Shown here in pieces: positions 52,752-62,087 of a DNA stretch of 64,000 nt. The DNA lies in contig JBIQLW010000014.1 in the NCBI GenBank assembly GCA_044463945.1, positions 24,582 through 88,581 of the forward strand, given 5' to 3'. Within the stretch, counting starts at the first letter, position 1. Each line of letters begins with the position of its first letter. Origin of the DNA: 62-47 sp044463945. GTDB taxonomy: Bacteria > Pseudomonadota > Alphaproteobacteria > Rhizobiales > Xanthobacteraceae. The position numbers were made by a program, and so were the translations under genes. The notes under the pieces are model-generated. The model saw nothing but the letters and a program-made list of their open reading frames with translations. It did no database searches and was not told the origin of the DNA.

Positions 52752-53708
52752 TTACGCGGAATCGCGCAGCGCCCGCAGGATTGCGATCTGCCGGTCGTCG
52801 CGCTTGCGCTCCATCTCCCGTATCGGGGTTTTGCCGAACGAGGCCGCGGCCTGATCGATGATGCGTTGCTGAAGCCGGTCGTCGAACTCCAGCGGCGAGA
52901 TGTTCTTGAACGATGCCGCCATGTTCTTGCCGAGGTGCTGGAAGAACGATTCCAGTCCCTTCGGTCCGCCGCCCATGTGGAACGAACTGAACGGGCCGTT
53001 CACCGCCCATCGCAGGCCGATCGAACTGGTCACGATGTCGTCGAGTTCGTCGATGGTGACCACACCCTCCTGCACGAGGTAGCAGGACTCGCGCATGATC
53101 GCGCGTTGCAGGCGGTTGGCGACGAAGCCCTGGATCTCCTTCTTGAGCACGCGCGGCACCTTGCCGAGCGCGAGGTAGAAGGCGACGGCGTCGGCGGTCG
53201 CCTCGGGCGCGGTGCGCTCGCCGGGCACCACCTCGACCAGCGGAATGAGATGCGGCGGGTTGAACGGATGGCCGATCAGGAGCCGGCTCGGGTCCTTCAT
53301 CAGCTTGCCCTGCTCGGTGGCGGGGCGCGCCGAACTTGACGACAACAGCAGCGCGTGCGCCGGCACCGCCGGCTCCACTCGTGCCCAGAGTTGCTGTTTC
53401 CACTCCGGCTTTTCCGGGCCGTTCTCCTGCACCAGATCGACGCCGGCGACCGCGCGTTCGAGATCGGGCTCGAAGCGCAGGTTCTTGTCGAGGCCCTGGT
53501 GCGGCAGGCCCAGCGCCTTCAGGGTCGGGGCAGCCTTGTCCAGCATCGCGCGGACGACTTTTTCGATGTCCGGCTGCGGGTCGTTGACGACGACGTGCAG
53601 GCCGTGCGCCAGAAACAGCGCGGTCCACGATGCGCCGATCACGCCCGCGCCGATGACGCAGGTGTTGCGGTAGCGGCTCAGAATCGCCGCGTTGTCCGAA
53701 GATGCCAT
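52752..53708 (-). CDS. 3-hydroxyacyl-CoA dehydrogenase family protein (L-carnitine / L-gulonate dehydrogenase-like)
   Basis: A 318-residue NAD-dependent dehydrogenase with Rossmann motif GAGVIG (residues 20-25), NENGPEKPEWKQ-like region (QENGPEKPEWKQQLW), catalytic His147 in GHPFNPPHLIPLVEVV and the C-terminal helical domain (GFVANRLQRAIMRESCYL). The length and the PHLIPLVEVV form match the free-acid-using branch (L-carnitine dehydrogenase, lambda-crystallin) better than long FadB-type enzymes. It lies in line between the propeller and the CoA-transferase genes (38- and 51-bp gaps). Confidence 0.9.
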   Translation of the reverse strand: MASSDNAAILSRYRNTCVIGAGVIGASWTALFLAHGLHVVVNDPQPDIEKVVRAMLDKAAPTLKALGLPHQGLDKNLRFEPDLERAVAGVDLVQENGPEKPEWKQQLWARVEPAVPAHALLLSSSSARPATEQGKLMKDPSRLLIGHPFNPPHLIPLVEVVPGERTAPEATADAVAFYLALGKVPRVLKKEIQGFVANRLQRAIMRESCYLVQEGVVTIDELDDIVTSSIGLRWAVNGPFSSFHMGGGPKGLESFFQHLGKNMAASFKNISPLEFDDRLQQRIIDQAAASFGKTPIREMERKRDDRQIAILRALRDSA

Positions 53709-53746
53709 CGTGCTTCCTCCATGCTGATTTTATCGTTGACGTCGGA

Positions 53747-54652
53747 TTATCGCGCGTGGCCGTTGGGGCGCAGCAATGAGATGCCGGTGGTGCGGCCGTG
53801 CTGGAACGCCACCGTGCTGGTCCCGGTGGTCAGGTCGTAGCGGTGAATCCGGCCGCCCAGTTCGCTGACGAAGACCGCCTGTCCCACGGCATCGAGCGCG
53901 AGGCCGATGCCCTCGTCGAGGCCGCGCATCAGCACTTCGCGGCTAATCAGACCCTTGGCATCGATCGTCGCGCGATTGAGGCTGTTGCCGTCGGGCGGTC
54001 CGCCGCGATCGGTCCAGTATAGCATTCGCGACGCCGGATCGATTTCCAGATCGATCGGCTCGGGCAGGCCGTCGAGCAGCAGTTCGATATCCGGACGGTC
54101 GTCGGCACTTGCGCCCGCGGGCATCGCCAGCGGCGCGCGGAAGATGCGGCCCTGGTTGCCCTTGGGCGGCCCTTTTTGCGTCCAGTAGACGAACCGGCCG
54201 GCGAGGTCCACGGCGACCCCGACACAGTGCTTGCACTCGTCCTCGGCATCGCGGGCCCCGGTTCCCGTGCGCACCAGCACCTCGATGTCGCTGCCGTCGG
54301 TGCGGGCGCGCATCACCCGCATCCCCTCGCGGTCGCACCAGTACATCCGGCCATCGGCCAGCGTGATCTGCTTCGGCGTGACGAGATCGCCGTGCCCGAC
54401 CAGGACCACCCGGTTGCCGCCGTCGAGGTCGCAGCGCTCGATCGTGCCGTCGGACGCGCTCCAGTCGGGGCCCATGTTGGTCCAGTAGATGTGCCCGTGC
54501 GCGGCATCGGCATGAATGCCGTCCGGCGTGCCGCCCAGATCCGCGATCAGGACGCGGAAGTCGGACCCGTCCAGCGCGGCCGAATGCAGACGCGGCGGAC
54601 GGCTCTGGAGCATCAGCAGGCGCGCCGCGGCGCTGGGATATGAAGGTGTCAT
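53747..54652 (-). CDS. YWTD/NHL-type beta-propeller protein
   Basis: A 301-residue protein with repeated blades of the LDL-receptor class B type: IYWTNMG, MYWCDREG, VYWTQKG, LYWTDRGG, each preceded by a GI..D or DIEVL strand. Together they would form a six-bladed propeller. There is no signal peptide at the chosen ATG 54652, so it may be cytoplasmic. Related folds include SMP-30/gluconolactonase-like lactonases and 3-hydroxyacyl-lactone hydrolases. In an operon with a hydroxyacid dehydrogenase and a CoA-transferase, a lactonase is a reasonable guess (inference). Confidence 0.85.
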   Translation of the reverse strand: MTPSYPSAAARLLMLQSRPPRLHSAALDGSDFRVLIADLGGTPDGIHADAAHGHIYWTNMGPDWSASDGTIERCDLDGGNRVVLVGHGDLVTPKQITLADGRMYWCDREGMRVMRARTDGSDIEVLVRTGTGARDAEDECKHCVGVAVDLAGRFVYWTQKGPPKGNQGRIFRAPLAMPAGASADDRPDIELLLDGLPEPIDLEIDPASRMLYWTDRGGPPDGNSLNRATIDAKGLISREVLMRGLDEGIGLALDAVGQAVFVSELGGRIHRYDLTTGTSTVAFQHGRTTGISLLRPNGHAR

Positions 54653-54883
54653 GATCCGGCTCCCCGCGACCGTGGTCGTTTCGGCGTTTCCTTTATGTTT
54701 TTGTTCGTTGAACGTTAGCGGGCCGTCCGGGGCAGGGGAAGGTTGGATTTGTCCGGCTTGGAGGTGAATTCGTGACCGGACGGAGGTTGCCGGCGGTATC
54801 GGAGCGGCTGTTGCGCGGGCCGGGCGAACCGCCGCCGGCGCATTTCGGAGGTTGTTCTTCGGGATAAAATCAGGAACATAAGA

Positions 54884-54890
54884 GTTAGAA
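54884..54890. promoter_or_regulatory. Weak GTTAGAA half-site upstream of ETF-QO
   Basis: A single right arm of the TCTAAC/GTTAGA motif lies 52 bp before the ETF-QO start, inside the 289-bp divergent gap (54653-54941) with the propeller gene. The left arm is not conserved (GGAACAT). The gap holds nothing else I can name. It is recorded only because ETF-QO would be a logical member of the regulon. Confidence 0.2.
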
Positions 54891-54941
54891 GCATTACAGA
54901 TTGCCGATCCGCGTACCGGGCCGTTTTTGTGAGGATCCGAC

Positions 54942-56600
54942 ATGAGCACAGAGGAGTTGCCGCCGCGCGAGTCGATGGAGTTCGACGTGGTGATCGTCGG
55001 CGCCGGCCCCTCGGGGCTGAGCGCGGCGATCCGGCTCAAGCAGCTCAACGCCGATCTGTCCGTCGTCGTGGTCGAGAAGGGGTCCGAGGTCGGCGCGCAT
55101 ATTCTGTCCGGCGCGGTGATGGACCCGACCCATCTCGACAAGCTGATCCCGGACTGGCGCGAGGATGCGGATTGTCCTCTCAAGACTGAGGTCAAGGACG
55201 ACCAGTTCTACCTGATGACGAAGACCGGCGGCATCCGGCTGCCGAACTTCATGATGCCGCCGCTGATGAACAACCATCACTGCTACATCACCTCGCTCGG
55301 CATGGTGTGCCGCTGGCTTGGCGCGAAAGCCGAAGCGCTTGGCGTCGAAATCTATCCGGGCTTTGCCGCCGCCGAGGTGATCTACGGCGAGGGCGGCGAG
55401 GTGCGTGGCATCGCCACCGGCGACATGGGCATCGCCAAGGACGGCACGCACAAGGATTCCTACACGCGCGGCATGGAACTGCTGGGCAAGTACACGCTGT
55501 TCGCCGAAGGCGCGCGCGGCAGCCTGACCAAGCAACTGATCGCGAAATTCGCCCTCGACAGGAACTGCGAGCCGGGCAAGTTCGGCATCGGCCTCAAGGA
55601 AGTCTGGCAGATCGATCCCGCGCGGCATAAGAAAGGTATGGTGCAGCATTCGTTCGGCTGGCCGCTGGACAACAACACCGGCGGCGGCTCGTTCCTTTAT
55701 CACTACGACGACAATCTGGTGGCGGTCGGCTTCGTCGTGCATCTCAATTACGACAATCCGTATCTCTACCCGTTCGAGGAATTCCAGCGCTTCAAGACGC
55801 ATCCGAAGATCAGGGACACATTCACGGGCGCCAAGCGCCTCGCTTACGGCTCGCGCGCCATCACCGAAGGCGGCTATCAGTCGGTGCCGCGGCTGACCTT
55901 TCCGGGCGGCGCGCTGATCGGCTGCGCCGCGGGCTTCGTCAACGTGCCGCGCATCAAAGGCATTCACAATGCGATGGCGAGCGGAATGCAGGCCGCCGAG
56001 CATCTCGTGGCGGCGTTGCAGGCCGGCCGCGCCAACGACGAACTGGTCGAATACGAAAATGGCTGGCGCTCGTCCTCGATCGGAAAGGATCTCTATCCGG
56101 TCCGCAACGCCAAGCCGCTGTGGTCGAAATTCGGCACCCTGCTGGGGAACGCGCTCGGCGGTTTCGATATGTGGTGCAACACGCTTGGCTTCTCGCTCTT
56201 TGGCACCATGTCCCACGGCAAGAGCGACGCCAAGACCCTCAAGCCGGCGAAGGACTACCAGCCGATCGCCTACCCCAAGCCGGACGGCAAATTGACCTTC
56301 GACAGGCTGTCGTCGGTGTTTCTGTCGAACACCAACCACGAGGAGGACCAGCCGGTCCACCTCAAGGTGGCGGACATGGCGTTGCAGAAGTCGTCGGAGC
56401 ACGACGTGTTCGCGGGGCCGTCCAACCGCTACTGCCCGGCCGGGGTCTATGAATGGGTCGAGGACGGCGACAGCGTGCGCTTCCAGATCAACGCTCAGAA
56501 CTGCGTCCACTGTAAGACCTGCGACATCAAGGACCCCAACGGCAACATCACCTGGGTCCCCCCGGAAGGCGGCGGCGGACCGAACTATCAGTCAATGTGA
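54942..56600 (+). CDS. etfD: Electron-transfer flavoprotein-ubiquinone oxidoreductase
   Basis: A 552-residue membrane-associated flavoprotein that takes electrons from ETF and reduces ubiquinone. The FAD motif VIVGAGPSGLSAAIRL covers residues 18-33, and HILSGAVMDP and SFGWPLDNNTGGGSFLYH are family blocks. The C-terminal 4Fe-4S cluster is held by Cys498, Cys521, Cys524 and Cys527 (CPAGVYEW; CVHCKTCDIKDP). Full length. It is the common electron sink for all six acyl-CoA dehydrogenases in this window. No ETF subunit genes lie nearby. Confidence 0.97.
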   Translation: MSTEELPPRESMEFDVVIVGAGPSGLSAAIRLKQLNADLSVVVVEKGSEVGAHILSGAVMDPTHLDKLIPDWREDADCPLKTEVKDDQFYLMTKTGGIRLPNFMMPPLMNNHHCYITSLGMVCRWLGAKAEALGVEIYPGFAAAEVIYGEGGEVRGIATGDMGIAKDGTHKDSYTRGMELLGKYTLFAEGARGSLTKQLIAKFALDRNCEPGKFGIGLKEVWQIDPARHKKGMVQHSFGWPLDNNTGGGSFLYHYDDNLVAVGFVVHLNYDNPYLYPFEEFQRFKTHPKIRDTFTGAKRLAYGSRAITEGGYQSVPRLTFPGGALIGCAAGFVNVPRIKGIHNAMASGMQAAEHLVAALQAGRANDELVEYENGWRSSSIGKDLYPVRNAKPLWSKFGTLLGNALGGFDMWCNTLGFSLFGTMSHGKSDAKTLKPAKDYQPIAYPKPDGKLTFDRLSSVFLSNTNHEEDQPVHLKVADMALQKSSEHDVFAGPSNRYCPAGVYEWVEDGDSVRFQINAQNCVHCKTCDIKDPNGNITWVPPEGGGGPNYQSM

Positions 56601-56842
56601 CGCACGCGCGCCGGTTGCCGGCCGTGCGCCGGTCACGATCCCGCCACACTGTCGGCGCCTTCAGGGGCACCCTGTCGGAAGGCGTGACCGGCGCGCCGCC
56701 GGTTCCGGCTCACGCGGCGGCGGTTGCCTATGTGGTTGCCTTGCGGTTCAAGGCCAAACGCTGCATTGTCGCGCCCTTGAACGATGCGGACGTCTCGCGG
56801 ACGGCCGCTCCGTCCGCAAATCCAGGAGCTAGACGAATCGTG

Positions 56843-58624
56843 ATGTTCTCTCGTTTCAAAGGCTTGACCGTGGCCGCGCTCGCCGCCTCGATGCTGGTGC
56901 TGCCGCAGCCGCTCCTGGCGCAGACGCCGGATCATCCGACCGATTCGTCGGCGACGTTTCCGACCCGCGAGGAATTGCGCGACATGACGATCGCCGGCAG
57001 CTATCTCGCCGCCCGTCATGCCAGCGTCGAACGCGACGCCGGCGCGGCGGCGGAGTTCTACCGCCTGGCGCTGCGCAAGGACCCGAAGAACAACGACCTT
57101 CTGGACCGCGCCTTCATCTCCTCGCTGGCCGATGGCGACATCGACGAGGCGGTCAAGCTCGCCGGGCGCGTGCTGCGGCTCGACAAGACCAACCGGGTCG
57201 CGCGGCTGGTGATCGGCGTGAACGACCTCAAGCACAAGCGCTACGAACAGGCGCGCCGCAACATCAACCAGTCGGTGCGCGGGCCGATCACCGATCTGGT
57301 GGCGACGTTGCTCGCCGGCTGGGCCGAGTTCGGCGCCGGCAATCCGCGCGACGCGGTGGCCAATATCGACAAGCTGACCGGGCCCGAATGGTATCCGGTG
57401 TTCAAGGATCTGCACTCCGGCATGATCATGCAACTGGCCGGCAACGAGAAGGAAGCCGGCGTGCGGCTGGAGCGCGCCTACAAGCTCGACGAAACCGCCT
57501 TGCGGGTGATGGACGCCTATGCGCGCTGGCTGTCGCGCGGCAAGGACGGCCCGGCCGCGGCGCTCGCGGTCTATCAGGCGTTCGACAAGAAGCTGTCCCG
57601 CCACCCGCTGGTGGTCGAGGGCATTCGCGAAACCAAGGCGGGCGCCAAGCTGCCGCCGCTGGTCGATACCCCGCAAGCGGGCGCGGCCGAAGCCCTCTAT
57701 GGCATCGGCGCGTCGCTGACGCGGCGCGGCGGCGAGGATCTGGCGCTGGTCTATCTGCAACTGGCGCTCCACCTGCAACCCGACCATGCGCTGGCGCTGC
57801 TGTCGCTCGGCGATCTCTACGAGTCGGTGAAGAAACCGCAAATGGCGATCAAGGTTTATCAGCGGGTGCCGGAGCGCTCGGCCCTCCACCGCAACGCGCA
57901 GGTGCAGATGGCGACCGATCTCGATGCCGCCGACCGCAGCGACGAGGCGATCAACATTCTGCAAGCGGTGACGCGGGAGGACCCGAAGGATATCGAGGCG
58001 ATCATGGCGCTCGGCAATATCGAGCGCGGCCGCAAGAAATTCGCCGATTGCGCGGTGACCTACAGCAAGGCGATCGACCAGTTGACGGGGGCCGAGAGCA
58101 ACACCTGGGTCTATTACTATTTCCGCGGCATCTGCGAGGAGCGCTCGAAGAACTGGGACAAGGCCGAAGTCGACATGAAGAAGGCGCTCGAACTCAAGCC
58201 CGAGCAGCCGCACGTTCTCAACTATCTGGGCTATTCGTGGATCGATCGCGGGCTTCATCTCGACGAGGCGATGAAGATGATCAAGCGCGCGGTCGATCAG
58301 CGCCCGGACGACGGCTACATCGTCGATTCGCTGGGCTGGGCCTATTACCGCATCGGCAACTATGACGAGGCGGTCAAGCATCTCGAACGCGCCATCGACC
58401 TCAAGCCGGAAGATCCGACCATCAACGATCACCTCGGCGATGCCTACTGGCGCGTCGGCCGCACCCTGGAGGCGCGCTTTCAGTGGGCCCATGCCCGCGA
58501 CCTGAAGCCGGAGCCAGAGGAACTGCCGAAGATCGAAGCCAAGATCGCAAACGGCCTGCCGGCGGACGAAACCCCCGCGGCCGCCTCGGCGGACAAGAAG
58601 AAAGAGGACGGCAAGGGTGGCTGA
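56843..58624 (+). CDS. Secreted/periplasmic TPR-repeat protein
   Basis: A 593-residue protein with a signal peptide (GLTVAALAASMLVLPQPLLA, cleavage likely at LAQ-TP) and at least eight tetratricopeptide-type helical pairs. The clearest are near the C-terminus (HVLNYLGYSWIDRGLHLDEA; YIVDSLGWAYYRIGNYDEA; TINDHLGDAYWRVGRTLEA). It ends in a lysine-rich tail. ATG 56843 or the GTG one codon earlier is the start, with AGGAG upstream. It immediately precedes ispE, a conserved neighbourhood in alphaproteobacteria, and probably acts as an envelope assembly scaffold. Confidence 0.92.
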   Translation: MFSRFKGLTVAALAASMLVLPQPLLAQTPDHPTDSSATFPTREELRDMTIAGSYLAARHASVERDAGAAAEFYRLALRKDPKNNDLLDRAFISSLADGDIDEAVKLAGRVLRLDKTNRVARLVIGVNDLKHKRYEQARRNINQSVRGPITDLVATLLAGWAEFGAGNPRDAVANIDKLTGPEWYPVFKDLHSGMIMQLAGNEKEAGVRLERAYKLDETALRVMDAYARWLSRGKDGPAAALAVYQAFDKKLSRHPLVVEGIRETKAGAKLPPLVDTPQAGAAEALYGIGASLTRRGGEDLALVYLQLALHLQPDHALALLSLGDLYESVKKPQMAIKVYQRVPERSALHRNAQVQMATDLDAADRSDEAINILQAVTREDPKDIEAIMALGNIERGRKKFADCAVTYSKAIDQLTGAESNTWVYYYFRGICEERSKNWDKAEVDMKKALELKPEQPHVLNYLGYSWIDRGLHLDEAMKMIKRAVDQRPDDGYIVDSLGWAYYRIGNYDEAVKHLERAIDLKPEDPTINDHLGDAYWRVGRTLEARFQWAHARDLKPEPEELPKIEAKIANGLPADETPAAASADKKKEDGKGG

Positions 58625-58640
58625 TCGCGGCGGATCGGTC

Positions 58641-59525
58641 ATGACGCTGCTGAAAGACGAGGCGCGGGCCAAGGTCAACCTGACCTTGCGGGTGCTGGGC
58701 CGCCGCGCCGATGGCTTTCACGATCTGGCGAGTCTGGTGGTGTTCGCCGATTGCGCCGATCGGCTGACGCTTGAGCCGGGCAGGGACCTGTCGCTGACCG
58801 TCAACGGAGACGGCGCGCCGGACTGCGGCGAACCGCACGACAACCTCGTGCTCAAGGCGGCGCGGTGTCTTGCCGAGCGCGTGCCGGATTTGCAGGTCGG
58901 CGCGTTCACGCTCGACAAGCAGTTGCCGGTTGCGTCCGGCATCGGCGGCGGCTCCGCCGATGCCGCTGCGGCGCTGCGGCTGCTCGCGCAGCTCAACGGG
59001 CTCGCCCCCGACGATCCGCGCATCATGGACGCCGCGCTCGCCACCGGCGCGGACGTGCCGGTGTGCGTCACGTCGCGCAGTTCGGTGATGACCGGAATCG
59101 GCGAGCAGTTGTCGGCGGTGCATATCCCGCCGATGCCGTGCGTGCTGGTCAATCCGCGGGTCGCGGTGGCGACGGCGGACGTATTTTCCGCCCTCGGTCT
59201 GCGCAAGGGCGAGATCCTCACCGACATCACCGACGTGGTCCGTTCGCGCAAGTGGCCCGCCGAGGACGCCACGATGGAGGACTGGCTGAAGGTGCTGACG
59301 CGCGCCGCCAACGATCTCGAAGCGCCGGCGATCAAGATCCAGCCGGTCATCGGCGAGGTGCTGGCGGCGTTGCGCGAAACCGCAGGCGTGCGGCTGGCCC
59401 GGATGTCGGGGTCGGGCGCAACCTGCTTCGCCCTGTTCGACAGCGATGCCGAGGCGCGTCAGGCGGGCGAGGCGCTGCGGGCGCGCGCGCCGCAATGGTG
59501 GATTCACGTCGGAACGTTGAACTGA
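58641..59525 (+). CDS. ispE: 4-diphosphocytidyl-2-C-methyl-D-erythritol kinase
   Basis: A 294-residue GHMP kinase of the non-mevalonate isoprenoid pathway. Lys11 (EARAKVNLTLRV) and Asp138 (TGADVPVCV) are the catalytic pair; the ATP loop PVASGIGGGSADAA is at about 96-109. ATG 58641 gives the usual N-terminus. A GTG at 58617 overlapping the TPR gene stop is the alternative. A few bases separate it from the TPR gene, so they are co-transcribed. Confidence 0.95.
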   Translation: MTLLKDEARAKVNLTLRVLGRRADGFHDLASLVVFADCADRLTLEPGRDLSLTVNGDGAPDCGEPHDNLVLKAARCLAERVPDLQVGAFTLDKQLPVASGIGGGSADAAAALRLLAQLNGLAPDDPRIMDAALATGADVPVCVTSRSSVMTGIGEQLSAVHIPPMPCVLVNPRVAVATADVFSALGLRKGEILTDITDVVRSRKWPAEDATMEDWLKVLTRAANDLEAPAIKIQPVIGEVLAALRETAGVRLARMSGSGATCFALFDSDAEARQAGEALRARAPQWWIHVGTLN

Positions 59526-59585
59526 TCGCGCGCGTCGGCCGCTTCCGGCGCTCCATCGTCTCCGCCCTTTATTCTGTCGCCCTTC

Positions 59586-59644
59586 CTTCACGCGAACCGG
59601 CCTCCATTAGTGACGCCCGGGGACATGCTCCGCTGGGAAACGCC
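59586..59644. repeat. Interspersed repeat, family B copy 3 (diverged)
   Basis: TTCACGCGAACCGGCCTCCATT, then ACGCCCGGGGACATGCTCCG and CTGGGAAACGCC. The head matches 40391-40410 and the tail is a changed form of CATGCTTCGCTCGAAAACGC. Confidence 0.5.
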
Positions 59645-60289
59645 TTGGCGCGGGCGCAGCCGGCTGCGTCATCCGCAACAAAGGTTGTTTGCGAAAGCGG
59701 TGGGGTTCGGACCTCGCCCCGCCGCGAGACGAGGGAGACGGAGCGCCGCAAGACGCGCCTTTGGGTTCAAGTGCCGCGGCGCGATCTCCGGCGATGCGCG
59801 GAGACGAGCCGCGGAAACGCCTTACGACGCTCCGTCGCGGCGATTTCGGGCACGGGGGCCGTGCTTCCGGGCCGGGACGCGGGACAGGTCCCGCATCGCG
59901 GCGGATTTCGCCGCCGTTGTCCCGGCCTCGTCCAGCCAGCGCGTGGCGGCCGCTCGTAGTGGCGGCGGACGGGACCCCCGGCCTCCCGGGCGCGCGAGGA
60001 CACGTCTTCCCCGCGCACGCAGGCGCCGCCTCCCGCCCCGCGCCTGTCGGCGTCCCGGCAACGCCCCTCGAGTGGGGCGGGATTCATGTGAATATAATCC
60101 TATAATGGGAGTCTGTCAAGCTGCTGGCGGTGGCGAGCGGGGCGCTGCGGGTCAAGGTTGCTGCGGGTCCGGGATCGTTACGCAGGCTGCCTCTGGAACG
60201 GTCCCGGCTCTGCGGCGCGGCATGACGGATGCCGCCCCGCGTCCGGGACACGGCCGGCGGGTGGCCGGGGTTTCCTCGCACCCGTCCCG

Positions 60290-60590
60290 GAAGACTGGAT
60301 CGTCCGCCTGCGCGGACGATGACGTCGCGTTTTCGGGCAACTGTCAGTGTCCGACCGGGCGTGCTTTCTGGACAGATATCCAACACGAAAATCGTCGTCC
60401 CCGCGCAGGCGGGGACCCAGTACTCTCTATCGGATCGAGTTACGCTGTGGCGACCGTTGCGGAGTATCGGATCGTCCGCCGGAGCCTGTCATCGGGCCGG
60501 CCAAAAGCGCGTTCACGCGCGTCTTCGACGCGCTATGGCCGGACCCGTTGGCGGACGATGACGCCGCGTTTTCGGGCAGGCTCTTCGGGT
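60290..60590. repeat. Interspersed repeat, family A, several modules
   Basis: Module 1 (60290-60345) has ACTGGATCGTCCGCC TGCG CGGACGATGACG. Module 2 (60382-60430) has CCAACACGAAAATCGTC followed by a hairpin with arms GTCCCCGC (60397-60404) and GCGGGGAC (60409-60416), then CCAGTA. Module 3 (60468-60575) is the reverse complement of the left part of the copy at 13774-13945 (GGATCGTCCGCCG...CCTGTCATCGG...GACCCGTTGGCGGACGATGACGCC) with an expanded stem containing GCGCGTTCACGCGCG. Confidence 0.75.
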
Positions 60591-60650
60591 CAGACTTTCC
60601 GTTCGCGGACGGTGACATTCCGTTTCAGTTCGGCATCCGGTGTCGCGGGC

Positions 60651-61661
60651 TCAGTGCGAGCGCGCGAGGCAGAAGGCGACCACCTGCTCCAGCGCCGCCT
60701 TCATCGGCGACGGCGGAAACAGCGCCAGCGCGTCCACCGCCATCGCGCCGTAGTGCTGGGCGCGCGACAGCGTATCCTCCAGGGCGCGATGCTTGGTCAT
60801 CAGGCCGATGGCATGGTCGAGGTCGCCGTCGCCGATCTCGCCGCTCTCCAGCGCGCGGATCCAGAACGCGCGCTCGCTGTCGTTGCCGCGGCGGAACGCC
60901 AGCACCACCGGCAGCGTGATCTTGCCCTCGCGGAAATCGTCGCCGACGTTCTTGCCGAGCTTGGCGGCGGTGCCGCCGTAGTCGAGCAGGTCATCGACAA
61001 GCTGGAAGGCGATGCCGAGGTTCATGCCGAAACTGGCGGCGGCGGTCTGCTCGGCCTTGGGCCGTTCGGCGATCACCGGACCGACCTCGCAGGCGGCGGC
61101 GAACAGTTCGGCGGTCTTGCCGCGGATCACCGCGAGATATTCGTCCTCGGTGGTGGCGGTGTTCTTGGCGGCGGCAAGCTGCATCACCTCGCCCTCGGCG
61201 ATGGTGGCGGCGGCCTGCGACAGGATGTCGAGCGCGCGCAGCGATCCGACCTCGACCATCATGCGGAACGCCTGACCGAGCAGGAAGTCGCCGACCAGCA
61301 CGCTCGCCTCGTTGCCCCACACCATGCGGGCGGACAGCTTGCCGCGCCGCAGTTCGCTTTCATCCACCACGTCGTCGTGCAGGAGCGTCGCGGTGTGCAT
61401 GAACTCGACCGAGGCGGCGAGCTTGATGTGACCTTCGCCGGCGTAGCCCGACAGCCCCGCCATCGCCAGTGTCAGCATCGGCCGCAGCCGCTTGCCGCCC
61501 GACGAAATCAGGTGATTGGCGACTTCCGGGATCATCGTGACCTCGGAGCCGGTGCGCGACAGGATGGTGGCGTTGACCCGTTCCATGTCGGTCGCGACCA
61601 GATCGACAAGCTGATCGATCGACGCCGTCGAAGGGCTCTCGAAGGGAACAATCACCGCCAC
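60651..61661 (-). CDS. ispB: Long-chain polyprenyl diphosphate synthase (octa-/decaprenyl type)
   Basis: A 336-residue trans-prenyltransferase making the quinone side chain from isopentenyl diphosphate. First aspartate motif HDDVVDES (DDVVD at 96-100) with the preceding arginine pair in GGKRLRPML; second motif DDLLDYGG (223-227). Small residues before the first motif (FMHTATLL) fit a long-chain product. Start: GTG 61661 with GGAG 7 bp upstream; the frame is open further up. Alphaproteobacteria usually make Q10, so the product is probably decaprenyl diphosphate (inference). Confidence 0.95.
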   Translation of the reverse strand: MAVIVPFESPSTASIDQLVDLVATDMERVNATILSRTGSEVTMIPEVANHLISSGGKRLRPMLTLAMAGLSGYAGEGHIKLAASVEFMHTATLLHDDVVDESELRRGKLSARMVWGNEASVLVGDFLLGQAFRMMVEVGSLRALDILSQAAATIAEGEVMQLAAAKNTATTEDEYLAVIRGKTAELFAAACEVGPVIAERPKAEQTAAASFGMNLGIAFQLVDDLLDYGGTAAKLGKNVGDDFREGKITLPVVLAFRRGNDSERAFWIRALESGEIGDGDLDHAIGLMTKHRALEDTLSRAQHYGAMAVDALALFPPSPMKAALEQVVAFCLARSH

Positions 61662-61859
61662 GCAGGATCTCCAGACTTCATCCAATTAAATCAAAACCGG
61701 TCCGAACTAGCGCAGATACCTTTGAAACGGAACGCGGTCTTTGCGCTAGATCCAGACCGGGCCAGCATAGAAACTGCCATGAACCGCGGCAAGGGCAACG
61801 AACCTGTTGACGTTCCTCACAAAATGGATGAAGCGACAGGAAACGCAGGGAGGGTTTCG

Positions 61860-62087
61860 GTGCGCGAACTGGTACGGACCAACGACGTGGTGCTGCTCTC
61901 GGCGATCGGCGCGCTGCTCGACGGCGCCAACATCCATCATCTGGTGCTGGATCAGAACATGAGCGTCCTCGACGGCTCGATCGGGGCGATCCCGCGCCGC
62001 GTGCTGGTGAGCGACGAGGACAATCGCCAGGCGCGCCAGCTTTTGACCGACGCCGGATTGGCCCATGAACTCCGCCCGGATGCGTGA
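61860..62087 (+). CDS. DUF2007 family small protein
   Basis: A 75-residue protein, MRELVRTNDVVLLSAIGALL..., with the conserved NIHHLVLDQNMSVLDGS and IPRRVLVSDED blocks of DUF2007 (proposed signal-transducing or PII-like fold). GTG 61860 has a very good ribosome-binding site (GGGAGGG, 5 bp spacing). In-frame ATGs at 61780 and 61825 are possible but less likely. It overlaps the methyltransferase start by 23 bp and is divergent from the polyprenyl synthase; both adjacencies are usual in related genomes as I recall them. Confidence 0.88.
   Translation: MRELVRTNDVVLLSAIGALLDGANIHHLVLDQNMSVLDGSIGAIPRRVLVSDEDNRQARQLLTDAGLAHELRPDA

Larger units (their letters stand above)
59526..60650. other. 1.1-kb non-coding region rich in interspersed repeats
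   Basis: No conserved protein is visible between the convergent ispE and polyprenyl synthase genes. The region holds a family B repeat (59586-59644), a GC-rich stretch (59690-60070) with open frames on both strands but no family-like sequence, a short AT-rich patch (60088-60110), and several modules of repeat family A (60290-60590). Repeats between converging genes fit a hot spot for repeat insertion, and their hairpins may end both transcripts. Confidence 0.6.

Noticed and set aside
54894..56510. 538-codon minus-strand frame opposite ETF-QO
   Set aside because: The plus strand encodes an unambiguous ETF-QO with all cluster cysteines.
56633..58678. 681-codon minus-strand frame opposite the TPR gene
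   Set aside because: Mirror of the TPR repeats; no family match, and the plus strand has a signal peptide and TPR motifs.
59610..62087. 825-codon plus-strand frame ending in the DUF2007 protein
   Set aside because: Only the last 75 codons are family-like and have a good ribosome-binding site; the rest crosses repeats and the antisense of the polyprenyl synthase.
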